A stretch of DNA of 64,000 nucleotides from Streptomyces sp. NBC_01341 (GTDB lineage: Bacteria > Actinomycetota > Actinomycetes > Streptomycetales > Streptomycetaceae), in assembly GCF_035946055.1 (NCBI RefSeq), contig NZ_CP108364.1, positions 5,022,001 to 5,086,000 of the forward strand, in the 5' to 3' direction. Numbering within the stretch: the first letter of the stretch is position 1; each line of letters starts with the position of its first letter. The notes below the pieces were generated by a model that searched no databases, was not told where the DNA came from, and worked only from the letters and a program-made list of their open reading frames with translations. A program made the position numbers and the translations under genes. Shown in pieces: positions 44,867-55,113 of this stretch.

Positions 44867-45151
44867 GCCGTCCGCGTGCCGTTGCTGAGATCTGACTGCA
44901 AGCTCAGCAACGGCGCCCGCGTCTAAACGAGTCCGCAGTGGTGGTCAAGTCGACTGCGCGACGTGTTCGGAAACGATCTTCAAGCAGGGGAAGTCGGCGC
45001 ACATCTACCTCGTCGTCAACTATGAGACTGGGGCGCCAATTCGGAACACCATGCGGTCAGCCGGCCCATGAATTGTTGGGCGAGATCTTGCTTAGCGAAT
45101 TCGCCTAATTGCTCTAGTCCTTGAATGTGAAGATGCCTATCGGGGAAGCAG
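44867..45151. other. AT-rich stretch with a gene fragment
   Basis: A plus-strand frame around 44925-45072 reads DCATCSETIFKQGKSAHIYLVVNYETGAP and ends with a stop, but it has no start codon after the preceding stop. It is probably the broken end of a lost gene. Base composition falls sharply here, marking a join between cargo pieces. Confidence 0.4.
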
Positions 45152-45472
45152 TCAGGTATGATTTATTGCATTTAGGTCAGAGGCGAACATCGTTGCCGCC
45201 GCCTTTAGCACGGTGTTCTTGCGTCGTAGTTCCATGATCTCTTTTTGTAGAAGACGGATGAGCTCCGCGTCGGTGATTTGAGATGCAGTGCCACCCCGGC
45301 CTTCTGTCTGAGCCTTTCTCACCCAATGCCGCAAAGCTTCGGGATGAATGCCTAGGAGCTCTCCCACCTCCTGTACCACTCCTGAACGGTCTGGTGATCT
45401 TTCCCTCATCTCAAGAACCAGTTGCACCCCGCGTTCGATGACTTCCTGTGGATACTTGCGGTGAGCGGGCAT
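45152..45472 (-). CDS. IS3-family transposase OrfA, orphan
   Basis: A 106-residue IS3 OrfA: RKYPQEVIERGVQLVLEMRE at the start, the HTH LLGIHPEALRHWVRKAQ, then the leucine-zipper-like ELIRLLQKEIMELRRKNTVLKAAATMFAS. The product ends shortly after that block. No OrfB catalytic subunit follows on the minus strand, so the element cannot transpose by itself. Composition is clearly lower in GC than the backbone. Confidence 0.8.
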   Translation of the reverse strand: MPAHRKYPQEVIERGVQLVLEMRERSPDRSGVVQEVGELLGIHPEALRHWVRKAQTEGRGGTASQITDAELIRLLQKEIMELRRKNTVLKAAATMFASDLNAINHT

Positions 45473-45613
45473 ACGTTAATCACTCCGCAGCTGATAGTAG
45501 GACTGCATCCGACTCGGTCGCTAACAAGTGCTAGCCACTCAGGCCAGAAGCAACACTGATTATGCACAGCTGTTCATGGCGGTCAAGCGGGTGCCGCTGT
45601 TCGAGTCAGTGGT

Positions 45614-45859
45614 GTGCCAGTACCGGATCACCCAAGCCCTGCCCTCCATAGCTTTGGTATGCATTTGCGTAAGTTGCGTGAGGAGCAAGGGCTCACGCTG
45701 GAAGAGCTAGCGGATAGGAGCGCAATGAGCTTCCGGGGTGTGGTCTACATCGAGCATGGGCGCCGCAATCCGAGCTTGACTACAATCCTCAGCTTGTCGA
45801 GGGGGCTCCAGATTTCCCCGTCGTCGCTCCTAAGCGTCTTCGATGAGCCGAGCGAGTGA
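45614..45859 (+). CDS. Small XRE-family regulator (81 aa)
   Basis: An 81-residue protein with a single XRE helix-turn-helix (LRKLREEQGLTLEELADRSAMSFRGVVYIEHGRRNPSLTTILSLSRGL). The start may be GTG 45614 or an ATG about 15 codons later (MHLRKLREEQG). No partner gene is obvious. It may be a leftover regulator of a restriction-modification or toxin-antitoxin system. Confidence 0.65.
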   Translation: MPVPDHPSPALHSFGMHLRKLREEQGLTLEELADRSAMSFRGVVYIEHGRRNPSLTTILSLSRGLQISPSSLLSVFDEPSE

Positions 45860-46010
45860 CAATGCCTAGGTTTGGTCCCATCGATAAAATGGGGCCGACC
45901 AGCAGCTGACCGCCCGCCGCTGAGGTCGCCGCCCGGCTCACCGCGACAATCAGATGCTGCGGGCTGAGTGCCAAAAGGCTAAATCATTGCGTCCCGGCGT
46001 CGCGTGGAGT

Positions 46011-46928
46011 TTAGCCAGGGAGTTCCCAGTCGAATGTCCGAGGATCTCCATGGATTGAACTCAGTCCGAGGGGCGAAATCAGCCATGCTTTGGTTAGAAC
46101 GCCGGGCCAGTCTTGGGTGATTTCAAAAAGCAATTGTCTGAGGATTAGCGGCGGAAGGTCAAACACCGGCTCCGGTTTTCCCTTCTTCCCGCGCATCGGT
46201 CGGCTATCGAGCAGGAGTCCGATGGGTTTATCCGGTGCGACCGCGCGCACGCGGGCAAGCTGTCTTTTGAGCTTGCTTTCCATCGCGCGCCCCACGCTGC
46301 TACGCATTTCTCCCACGTTGCAAGACCAGCCTTGACCATCGCGCGACACGTGTCCAGACCAGCCTGCTGTTAGATCATCGAAGGCGATGGTGACCCGGTG
46401 GTCGGCATCAGGGGCTTCGCAGAAGTCGATGGTGGGCAGGGGGAACGGCCCCTGCGGAGGTCTTCTGAGGTCGACAAAGGGCTTGCCTCGCTCGACCGCT
46501 TTGCTGGCCATTTCCACCACGCGACGATAAAGGCGATCACGCTCCTTCTTGCTCGCACCCATCCATGGCCCAGCACTGATCGATACCCAAAGGCCGCCGC
46601 CCGGTGCTTCCGCTGCCAGATCTTTAAGAAGATCGATCAGCTCGTGGGCGACGGTATCCTGCGTCGCAATGCGAAGAGGGTTCTCCTGCGGTGATGGCAC
46701 CACGGTGTGATCGACGAATCCGGCGACGCCGTTGATCTTGATTTCCGCGTCGACGGGAATCGCTGGAGAATACCTATATGTGCATTCCTGTCGCTCGGGG
46801 CTTCCTATCAGCTCAGCCAACAACCCCTGAAACCGCAGACCAGCGATCAGGGAAGCGAAGGCCGTCAGCTCCCGCGGCTTGTCAATCATCAGCCGCAGAA
46901 CGGACTCTGTTGCGTCGTCCGTGTTCAT
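46011..46928 (-). CDS. Unknown cargo protein near the right end (305 aa)
   Basis: A 305-residue protein starting at ATG 46928 behind AGGAG; the longer frame upstream has no support. It contains IPVDAEIKINGVAGFVDHTVVPSPQ, DTVAHELIDLLKDLAAEAPGGGLWVSISAGPWMG and KERDRLYRRVVEMASKAVERGKPFVDLRRP. The mixture of strands and helices hints at an enzyme-like fold, but I cannot name a family and see no sure catalytic residues. It is the last gene before the right end and reads inward. Confidence 0.7.
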   Translation of the reverse strand: MNTDDATESVLRLMIDKPRELTAFASLIAGLRFQGLLAELIGSPERQECTYRYSPAIPVDAEIKINGVAGFVDHTVVPSPQENPLRIATQDTVAHELIDLLKDLAAEAPGGGLWVSISAGPWMGASKKERDRLYRRVVEMASKAVERGKPFVDLRRPPQGPFPLPTIDFCEAPDADHRVTIAFDDLTAGWSGHVSRDGQGWSCNVGEMRSSVGRAMESKLKRQLARVRAVAPDKPIGLLLDSRPMRGKKGKPEPVFDLPPLILRQLLFEITQDWPGVLTKAWLISPLGLSSIHGDPRTFDWELPG

Positions 46929-47084
46929 CGCCACTCCTACCTGCTGGACACCATTCCAGCGGCCTGTTGCGCAACGCCGAAGTCTCACTCTTCCGCGTGG
47001 ATCTCGGGCAGGAAGCCTAACTCTCACCGCCGTGAGACCGAGCGGCAAGAAGCCCCATTGCCAGCCTGGTTGAGTCAACGAGTG

Positions 47085-47125
47085 GCACTCTCATGAGAGT
47101 GCACGACGGTGGAGAACACGTGCAC
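47085..47125. other. Right junction of the comEC element with 18-bp palindrome
   Basis: GCACTCTCATGAGAGTGC (47085-47102) is a perfect 18-bp palindrome sharing CTCTCAT and GAG with the imperfect palindrome at the left end. GGAGAA (47111-47116) mirrors TTCTCC at 25404. CACGTG (47117-47122) follows as the flanking hexamer, then host comEC resumes at CACGCC (47123). The palindromes stand about 20 bp from each host junction. Confidence 0.65.
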
Positions 47126-47728
47126 GCCGACCACGTACGCGGTCTCCCGGGCGTGCTGCGGGGCCGCGAGGTCGGCGCGATCCAGACGACGGTGCTCGAC
47201 GAACCACCCGAGCAGGCCGCCTTCGTGAAGCGGACGGCCGCGGCGGCCCACATCCCGCTGGTCCGGGCCGCTCCGGGTGAGCGGCGCAGGGCAGGCCCGG
47301 TCGACTGGCAGGTGCTGTGGCCCGCCGCGGCCGGGCGGGGCGCGCTGCCGGCTCCGGTGACCGAGGAGCCGAACGACTCCAGTGTCACGCTCCTGGTCCG
47401 GTCGGGAGGGCTGACCCTGCTGCTGCTCGGTGACCTCGAACCCCCTTCCCAGCAGGGGGTGTTGCGTGCCTTTCCGGCGCTACCACGGGTGGACGTTCTC
47501 AAGGTCGCGCACCACGGCTCCGCACATCAGGACTCCGCCCTGCTGCGCAGCGCCCGCCCTCGGCTCGCCCTCATCAGCTGCGGCGTGGACAACCCGTACG
47601 GGCATCCCGCCGCCCGCACGCTCGAAGCGCTCGAAGCGACGGGGGCGGAGATCCTGCGGACCGACAGGGACGGTCCGATCGCGGTCACGGGAAGCGGTAG
47701 GGGGCTTGCTGCGGCGGCTCGGTCATGA
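47093..47728 (+). pseudogene. comEC: comEC 3' part with element-derived start
   Basis: Encodes the rest of the ComEC metallo-beta-lactamase domain (HADHVRGLPGVLRGR, SVTLLVRSGGLTLLLLGDLEPP, VDVLKVAHHGSAHQD, LALISCGVDNPYGHP). The native C terminus of the gene is intact. The element supplies ATG 47093, and the reading frame MRVHDGGEHVHADHV restores the complete metal motif H-V-H-A-D-H. A separate domain protein of 211 residues could therefore be made if transcribed; the ribosome site is weak. Otherwise it is a dead fragment. Confidence 0.85.
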
Positions 47729-47839
47729 ACGGGAAAAAAGGGCACGGGTTCCGGTGCGTGGGCCGGTGACCGGCAAGACGAAAGCCTCCAGGTCCACCGG
47801 CTCATGGCGCCACCCCGCGCACGAGGGCAGACTTCCGTC

Positions 47840-48685
47840 ATGGACGAATCCCCCGGGACCACCCAAGGACCGCCCGGGGCGGCCCCCGCCCTCGCCGGAG
47901 CGCGTGTGGACGCCTACCTGGAGCGCATCGGAGTCGCACGCCCCTCCCGGGCCGACGCGCCCGCTCTGCGGGAACTGCAGCGCCGCCATCTCATGACCGT
48001 GCCCTTCGAGAACCTGTCCATCCATGTGGGCCAGGACATCGCCCTGGAGGAGGAGAGGCTCGTCGACAAGATCGTCACGCACCGCCGGGGCGGCTTCTGT
48101 TACGAACTCAACGGCGCTTTCGCCGCACTGCTGCGCGGCCTGGGCTTCCGGGTCACGCTGCTCCAGGCCCGGGTCTTCGGCGACGGAGGGCGCCTCGGTA
48201 TTCCGTACGACCACGTCGCGCTGCGGGTGGAGACGGAGGACGGTACGGGCCCGTGGCTCGCCGATGTGGGGTTCGGCGACCATGCCGTGAAACCGCTGGC
48301 CCTCGACTCCCGCGCGGAGCAGGAGGACACGAGCGGAAGATTTCGCTTCAGGGAGGCACCGCGAGGAGACCTCGACCTGTTGCGGGACGGTTCCCGGCAG
48401 TTCCGTCTCGATCTGCGACCGCGTGCACTCTCGGATTTCCGGGCTGGTTCCTGGTACCACCGCACCTCGCCCGAGTCCCACTTCACCCGGTCCGTCGTCT
48501 GCTCGCGGCTGACCGAGGACGGACGGGTGACACTTCGCGGCCGTACCCTCATCTCCACCGTGCGCGGGAAACGTCGTACGGAGGAGCTGGCGACCGACGA
48601 GGACGTACTCCTGGCCTATCTCGATCAGTTCGGAATGGTGCTGGATCAGGTGCCGGAAGCGCGTGCGGCGGCCCTGAGGGAGTGA
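47840..48685 (+). CDS. Arylamine N-acetyltransferase
   Basis: Transfers acetyl groups from acetyl-CoA to arylamines or related substrates. The 281-residue product has the catalytic triad: Cys87 in RRGGFCYELN, His125 in YDHVALRV and Asp142 in ADVGFGD. The N-terminal PFENLSIHVG is also typical. ATG 47840 is favoured because the family starts near there; an in-frame start at 47804 would add a basic tail. In some actinomycetes related enzymes close amide rings in ansamycin synthesis, but no such cluster is nearby, so a general role is more likely. Confidence 0.92.
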   Translation: MDESPGTTQGPPGAAPALAGARVDAYLERIGVARPSRADAPALRELQRRHLMTVPFENLSIHVGQDIALEEERLVDKIVTHRRGGFCYELNGAFAALLRGLGFRVTLLQARVFGDGGRLGIPYDHVALRVETEDGTGPWLADVGFGDHAVKPLALDSRAEQEDTSGRFRFREAPRGDLDLLRDGSRQFRLDLRPRALSDFRAGSWYHRTSPESHFTRSVVCSRLTEDGRVTLRGRTLISTVRGKRRTEELATDEDVLLAYLDQFGMVLDQVPEARAAALRE

Positions 48686-48713
48686 CATACGCGGCATCTG
48701 CCGATACTCCGGG

Positions 48714-48959
48714 CTACGGAGTCTCCAGCCAGCCCTCGTACTCCGCGGCGAAGGTATCGAGTGCCGCGGAGTCCAGCCGTCCTGCCGGGTCCTCGACGAC
48801 CACCAGCCACTGGGCGTCCTCGGCGTCGTCCTCCCCGGCCAGTGCGTCCCGGACGAGCTGGGGCTCCTCGGTGACCGGGAACCGGTCGGGCAGCTCCTCG
48901 GCGACCGCCTCGGCCGAATCCCGGTCGGGCAGTACCAGTACGTGTCTCACATCGCTCAC
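48714..48959 (-). CDS. Small conserved hypothetical protein (81 aa)
   Basis: An 81-residue acidic protein starting at GTG 48959 with GGAG upstream: VRHVLVLPDRDSAEAVAEELPDRF, then DAQWLVVVEDPA. It reads like a small alpha/beta fold of the kind used for binding. Divergent from holA. Function unknown. Confidence 0.65.
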   Translation of the reverse strand: MSDVRHVLVLPDRDSAEAVAEELPDRFPVTEEPQLVRDALAGEDDAEDAQWLVVVEDPAGRLDSAALDTFAAEYEGWLETP

Positions 48960-49061
48960 CCGGCCATTCTCCGGTACGCACCGGACTGCCCTGAGCGCCT
49001 GCAGCCGCCGGAAGCCGCTTACACGTATCGATGTCGGTGGCGCGTGGGATGCTGGAGCGCG

Positions 49062-50051
49062 ATGGCCACCAGACGCAGTTCCACCGACGACCCGCTCGCT
49101 CCCGTCACGCTCGCCGTGGGCCAGGAGGACCTGCTCCTGGACCGCGCCGTGCAGCACGTGGTGGCGGCGGCCCGCGCCTCCGACGCCGACACGGACGTCC
49201 GCGATCTCAGCCCGGACCAGCTGCAGCCCGGCACTCTCGCCGAACTGACCAGTCCTTCGCTCTTCGCCGAGCGCAAGGTCGTGATCGTGCGCGACTCCCA
49301 GGACCTCTCCGCCGACACCGTGAAGGACGTCAAGGCGTACATGGGGGCTCCTGCCGAGGAGATCACCCTCGTGCTCCTGCACGCGGGCGGAGCCAAGGGC
49401 AAGGGGCTGCTGGACGCGGCGCGGAAGGCCGGGGCGCGCGAGGTGGCGTGCCCCAAGACCACCAAGCCGGCCGAGCGGCTGTCCTTCGTCCGTTCGGAGT
49501 TCCGTGCGCTCGGTCGCTCCGCGACGCCCGAAGCATGCCAGGCGCTGGTGGATTCCATCGGCAGCGACCTGCGGGAGCTCGCGAGCGCCGCCTCGCAGCT
49601 CGTCGCGGATGTCGAGGGGACCATCGACGAGGCCGTCGTCGGGCGCTACTACACGGGCCGTGCCGAGGCATCGTCCTTCACCGTCGCCGACCGGGCGGTC
49701 GAGGGCCGCGCCGCGGAGGCACTGGAGGCGCTGCGCTGGTCGCTGTCGACCGGTGTCGCCCCCGTCCTGATCACGAGTGCTCTCGCTCAGGGGGTCCGGG
49801 CGATCGGCAAGCTCTCCTCCGCCCGCGGCGGGCGGCCCGCGGATCTCGCCCGTGAGCTCGGTATGCCGCCGTGGAAGATCGACCGGGTACGTCAGCAGAT
49901 GCGGGGATGGACTCCGGACGGTGTCGCCGCGGCACTGATCGCGGTCGCGGCGGCCGACGCGGGGGTCAAAGGTGGTGGCGACGACCCTGAGTACGCCTTG
50001 GAGAAAGCCGTGGTCGCCATCGCCCGCGCGGCCCGCTCCGGCGGCCGCTGA
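49062..50051 (+). CDS. holA: DNA polymerase III subunit delta
   Basis: The clamp-loader subunit that opens the sliding clamp. The 329-residue product has the family layout: APVTLAVGQEDLLLDRAVQHVV, TSPSLFAERKVVIVRDSQDL, VLLHAGGAKGKGLLDAARK in the first domain, then SIGSDLRELASAASQLVADVEG and YYTGRAEASSFTVADRAVEGRAAEALEALRW, and the C-terminal MPPWKIDRVRQQMRGW. The start at ATG 49062 fits the family N terminus and has GGAG close by. It is convergent with rpsT, with a strong hairpin between them. Confidence 0.93.
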   Translation: MATRRSSTDDPLAPVTLAVGQEDLLLDRAVQHVVAAARASDADTDVRDLSPDQLQPGTLAELTSPSLFAERKVVIVRDSQDLSADTVKDVKAYMGAPAEEITLVLLHAGGAKGKGLLDAARKAGAREVACPKTTKPAERLSFVRSEFRALGRSATPEACQALVDSIGSDLRELASAASQLVADVEGTIDEAVVGRYYTGRAEASSFTVADRAVEGRAAEALEALRWSLSTGVAPVLITSALAQGVRAIGKLSSARGGRPADLARELGMPPWKIDRVRQQMRGWTPDGVAAALIAVAAADAGVKGGGDDPEYALEKAVVAIARAARSGGR

Positions 50052-50379
50052 GCGGCCCCGTACCCAGCCGCCCCCGTACCCAGCGCCCTCGTCGAGCCGA
50101 GCCGCCCAGCAGCACTCTCGCCGAGTCCAGCGCCCCCGCCGAGCCCAGAGGGCCCCCCAACGCCGGCGCCAAAGCGCCGCGCAGCGCCCAGGGCTCCCGC
50201 CCCACGCACGCGCGAAGGCCCCGGCCGTCGTCCTGGGGAGGACTTCGGCCGGGGCCTTCGGTCAAAGCACGGTGCGCCGCACCCGCGTGGCGAACGCAGG
50301 TTCGGTGTGCGGCGCGGGGTGCCGGTCAGGAGCGGGAGAGAGGGCCCGCTGATTCCGTTCCGGCGATCACATCAGTAGC
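50052..50379. other. holA-rpsT intergenic region with bidirectional terminator
   Basis: The first 150 bp are low-complexity CCG-rich sequence with no gene. AAGGCCCCGGCCG (50215-50227) and CGGCCGGGGCCTT (50246-50258) form a perfect 13-bp stem with an inner hairpin. It can end both convergent transcripts. Nothing else is seen up to the rpsT stop. Confidence 0.7.
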
Positions 50380-50646
50380 TCAGCCCTGGAGGGCGGCAAC
50401 CTTGAGAGCCAGCGCCGACTTCTTGTTGGCGGCGGCGTTCTTGTGGATGACACCCTTCGAGACAGCCTTGTCGAGCTGGCGCGACGCGTCACGGACGGCC
50501 ACAGTGGCCTTCTCGACGTCACCGGCAGCGGCAGCCTCACGGGCCTTGCGGATCGAGGTCTTGAGCGAGGACTTGACGGCCTTGTTGCGCAGGCGCGCCT
50601 TCTCGTTCGTCTTGTTCCGCTTGATCTGGGACTTGATGTTCGCCAC
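50380..50646 (-). CDS. rpsT: 30S ribosomal protein S20
   Basis: An 88-residue basic protein: [20 protein letters not shown] at the start, then [13 protein letters not shown] and [20 protein letters not shown], all typical of bS20, which binds 16S rRNA in the small subunit. The start is GTG. It is divergent from lepA, with 215 bp between the two starts. Confidence 0.97.
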   Translation of the reverse strand: MANIKSQIKRNKTNEKARLRNKAVKSSLKTSIRKAREAAAAGDVEKATVAVRDASRQLDKAVSKGVIHKNAAANKKSALALKVAALQG

Positions 50647-50861
50647 GAAAGAGCCTTTTCAGGTTCGTTGGATCTTCTATGTGCGCCACGCCGCTTCTGA
50701 GGGCCACGAGGCACAGCTGCCCACGGTAGCAGTCACCCTCGGACCGGCCCAAACCGGTTCCGGTCCCGCAGGCGTGGGAGCATGGAGGCTACGTATCGAT
50801 CCGTCCGACCCGACATCGACCCGAGACACGGCGTTCGGCGTCTCAAGAATCAGGACCCTGC

Positions 50862-52736
50862 GTGCCCGCGACTCCTACCAACGTGCCCGAGCCGAGCCGT
50901 ACCGACCCGGCGCTGATCCGCAACTTCTGCATCATCGCGCACATCGACCACGGCAAGTCGACGCTTGCCGACCGGATGCTCCAGCTGACCGGAGTGGTCG
51001 ATCAGCGGCAGATGCGCGCTCAGTATCTCGACCGGATGGACATCGAGCGCGAGCGCGGCATCACCATCAAGTCCCAGGCGGTCCGTCTCCCGTGGGCGCC
51101 CACCGAGGGCGAGGGCAAGGGCTCGACCCACATCCTCAACATGATCGACACCCCGGGCCACGTGGACTTCACCTACGAGGTATCCCGCTCCCTGGCCGCC
51201 TGCGAGGGCACGGTGCTGCTGGTCGACGCCGCCCAGGGCATCGAGGCGCAGACGCTCGCCAACCTCTACCTGGCGATGGAGAACGACCTCACCATCGTCC
51301 CGGTGCTCAACAAGATCGACCTGCCGGCCGCCCAGCCGGAGAAGTTCTCCGAGGAGCTGGCCAACCTCATCGGCTGCCAGCCCGAGGACGTGCTCAAGGT
51401 CTCCGCGAAGACCGGTGTCGGAGTGGACGCCCTGCTCGACCGCGTGGTCAGGGACGTCCCCGCCCCCGTCGGCCTGGCGGACGAGGCGGCCCGCGCGATG
51501 ATCTTCGACTCGGTCTACGACCCCTACCGCGGAGTCGTCACCTACGTCAGGGTCGTCGACGGCCAGCTCAACAAGCGCGAGCGCATCAAGATGATGTCGA
51601 CCGGCGCCACCCACGAGCTGCTGGAGATCGGTGTCTCCTCCCCGGAGATGACCCCGTCCGACGGCATCGGCGTCGGTGAGGTCGGCTACATCATCACCGG
51701 CGTGAAGGACGTCCGGCAGTCCAAGGTCGGTGACACCATCACCTCCCTGAACAAGGGGGCGACCGAGGCGCTGGGCGGCTACAAGGACCCCAAGCCGATG
51801 GTGTTCTCCGGCCTGTACCCGCTGGACGGCTCGGACTACCCGGACCTGCGCGAGGCCCTGGACAAGCTCCAGCTCAACGACGCCGCCCTCGTGTACGAGC
51901 CGGAGACCTCGGCCGCGCTCGGCTTCGGCTTCCGCGTCGGGTTCCTCGGCCTGCTCCACCTCGACGTGGTCCGCGAGCGCCTCGAGCGCGAGTTCGGCCT
52001 GGAGCTCATCGCCACCGCCCCGAACGTGGTGTACCGCGTGGAGATGGAGGACGGCTCGGAGCACGTCGTCACCAACCCGAGCGAGTTCCCCGAGGGCAAG
52101 ATCGACAAGGTGCACGAGCCGGTCGTGAGGGCCACGGTCCTCGCGCCCAGCGAGTTCATCGGCGCGATCATGGAGCTCTGCCAGAACAGGCGCGGCACCC
52201 TGCTCGGCATGGACTACCTCTCCGAGGACCGGGTCGAGATCCGCTACACCCTGCCGCTCGCCGAGATCGTCTTCGACTTCTTCGACCAGCTGAAGTCCAA
52301 GACCCGCGGTTACGCCTCCCTGGACTACGAGCCCACCGGCGAGCAGTCCGCCCAGCTGGTCAAGGTCGACATCCTGCTGCACGGCGACAAGGTCGACGCG
52401 TTCTCCGCGGTCACGCACAAGGACAAGGCCTACGCCTACGGGGTCCGCCTCGTGGCCAAGCTGCAGAAGCTCATCCCCCGGCAGAACTTCGAGGTGCCGA
52501 TCCAGGCGGCCATCGGCTCCCGGGTCATCGCCCGTGAGACCGTCCGCGCGATCCGCAAGGACGTCCTCGCCAAGTGCTACGGCGGTGACATCTCCCGTAA
52601 GCGGAAGCTGCTGGAGAAGCAGAAGGAAGGCAAGAAGCGGATGAAGATGGTCGGCAACGTGGAGGTGCCGCAGGACGCGTTCATCTCCGTGCTGTCGACC
52701 GACGAGTCCGCGGGCGAGGGCAAGGCGAAGAAGTAA
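50862..52736 (+). CDS. lepA: Elongation factor 4 (LepA GTPase)
   Basis: A 624-residue translational GTPase acting on stalled or mis-translocated ribosomes. G motifs are clear: [56 protein letters not shown]. The LepA-specific C-terminal domain is present ([30 protein letters not shown]). The start is GTG. Normal length for the family. Confidence 0.98.
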   Translation: MPATPTNVPEPSRTDPALIRNFCIIAHIDHGKSTLADRMLQLTGVVDQRQMRAQYLDRMDIERERGITIKSQAVRLPWAPTEGEGKGSTHILNMIDTPGHVDFTYEVSRSLAACEGTVLLVDAAQGIEAQTLANLYLAMENDLTIVPVLNKIDLPAAQPEKFSEELANLIGCQPEDVLKVSAKTGVGVDALLDRVVRDVPAPVGLADEAARAMIFDSVYDPYRGVVTYVRVVDGQLNKRERIKMMSTGATHELLEIGVSSPEMTPSDGIGVGEVGYIITGVKDVRQSKVGDTITSLNKGATEALGGYKDPKPMVFSGLYPLDGSDYPDLREALDKLQLNDAALVYEPETSAALGFGFRVGFLGLLHLDVVRERLEREFGLELIATAPNVVYRVEMEDGSEHVVTNPSEFPEGKIDKVHEPVVRATVLAPSEFIGAIMELCQNRRGTLLGMDYLSEDRVEIRYTLPLAEIVFDFFDQLKSKTRGYASLDYEPTGEQSAQLVKVDILLHGDKVDAFSAVTHKDKAYAYGVRLVAKLQKLIPRQNFEVPIQAAIGSRVIARETVRAIRKDVLAKCYGGDISRKRKLLEKQKEGKKRMKMVGNVEVPQDAFISVLSTDESAGEGKAKK

Positions 52737-53050
52737 CCCCTGTCACACCCGGCCCTGGCGTCACCAGGAGCGCGCCCCGGTGGTCACCGGGAGCGCGACG
52801 ACCTGGAAGTACCCGGGAGTAGCCCAACTGGCCCCTGTGCCGCGGACGTCCGCGGCACAGGGGCCAGGTTCGTTATGAAGCGGCGGCCTGTTGCCCCTTA
52901 CGCCAGGGTCCCGCGCGCTCTACTCTGATCACCACCCGTTAGTTACTCGCCAGTTAAACAAGCAGGCCGAGCGGGAACGAGAAGCAGGAATACAAGCAGC
53001 AGCAGCCCCAAGAAACCGGTCGTAGCAATGCCGCAGGCCCGGAGGACGTC
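52737..53050. other. lepA-acyl-CoA ligase intergenic region
   Basis: No gene is seen. It has a repeated GGAGCGCG unit near 52769-52797 and a very strong palindrome (listed separately). An AT-richer 100 bp before the next gene includes GTTAGTTACTCGCCAGTTA and probably holds the promoter of the acyl-CoA ligase gene. Confidence 0.5.
52829..52866. terminator. 38-bp perfect palindrome after lepA
   Basis: TGGCCCCTGTGCCGCGGAC is followed immediately by its exact reverse complement, giving a 19-bp stem with no separate loop. Position after lepA suggests a terminator; there is no T run. Confidence 0.7.
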
Positions 53051-54940
<1,890 letters not shown>

Positions 54941-54959
54941 GCCGGGTTCGGTGAGCCGG

Positions 54960-54999
54960 ACAGGGCCCGGTGGACGCGGAGGCGTCCACCGGCCCCTGT
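54960..54999 (+). terminator. Terminator hairpin after the acyl-CoA ligase
   Basis: ACAGGGCCCGGTGGACGC pairs with GCGTCCACCGGCCCCTGT with one mismatch over 18 bp and loop GGAG. Confidence 0.75.
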
Positions 55000-55113
55000 C
55001 CCGTTGCCGCCCGACTCGGGCGACTTCCGTCACTCGGCGCTTATGGGCACGGCCGGTCTGTCACTCTGTCGTAGAACGTCAGCGGCGTTCGCGAGACTGT
55101 CAGGAGCCGCACC

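Larger units (their letters stand above)
25404..47116. mobile_element. 21.7-kb site-specific recombinase-trio element inserted in comEC
   Basis: The limits come from the two halves of comEC and the 6-bp inverted termini TTCTCC and GGAGAA. The flanking hexamers CACTTC (left) and CACGTG (right) differ, as expected for Tn554-type recombination, which carries a coupling sequence instead of duplicating the target. The first operon encodes three tyrosine-recombinase-like proteins and a coiled-coil helper. Cargo comprises defence-type nucleases, a helicase, regulators and unknown proteins, plus IS debris. Local composition drops well below the backbone around 33.6-36 and 45-46.5 kb, consistent with assembly from different sources. 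No replication, transfer or phage structural genes are seen. Confidence 0.85.

Noticed and set aside
25404-47116. Prophage or conjugative element
   Set aside because: No replication initiator, FtsK-like transfer protein, capsid, tail, lysin or relaxase gene was seen. The recombinase trio fits a transposon-type element better.
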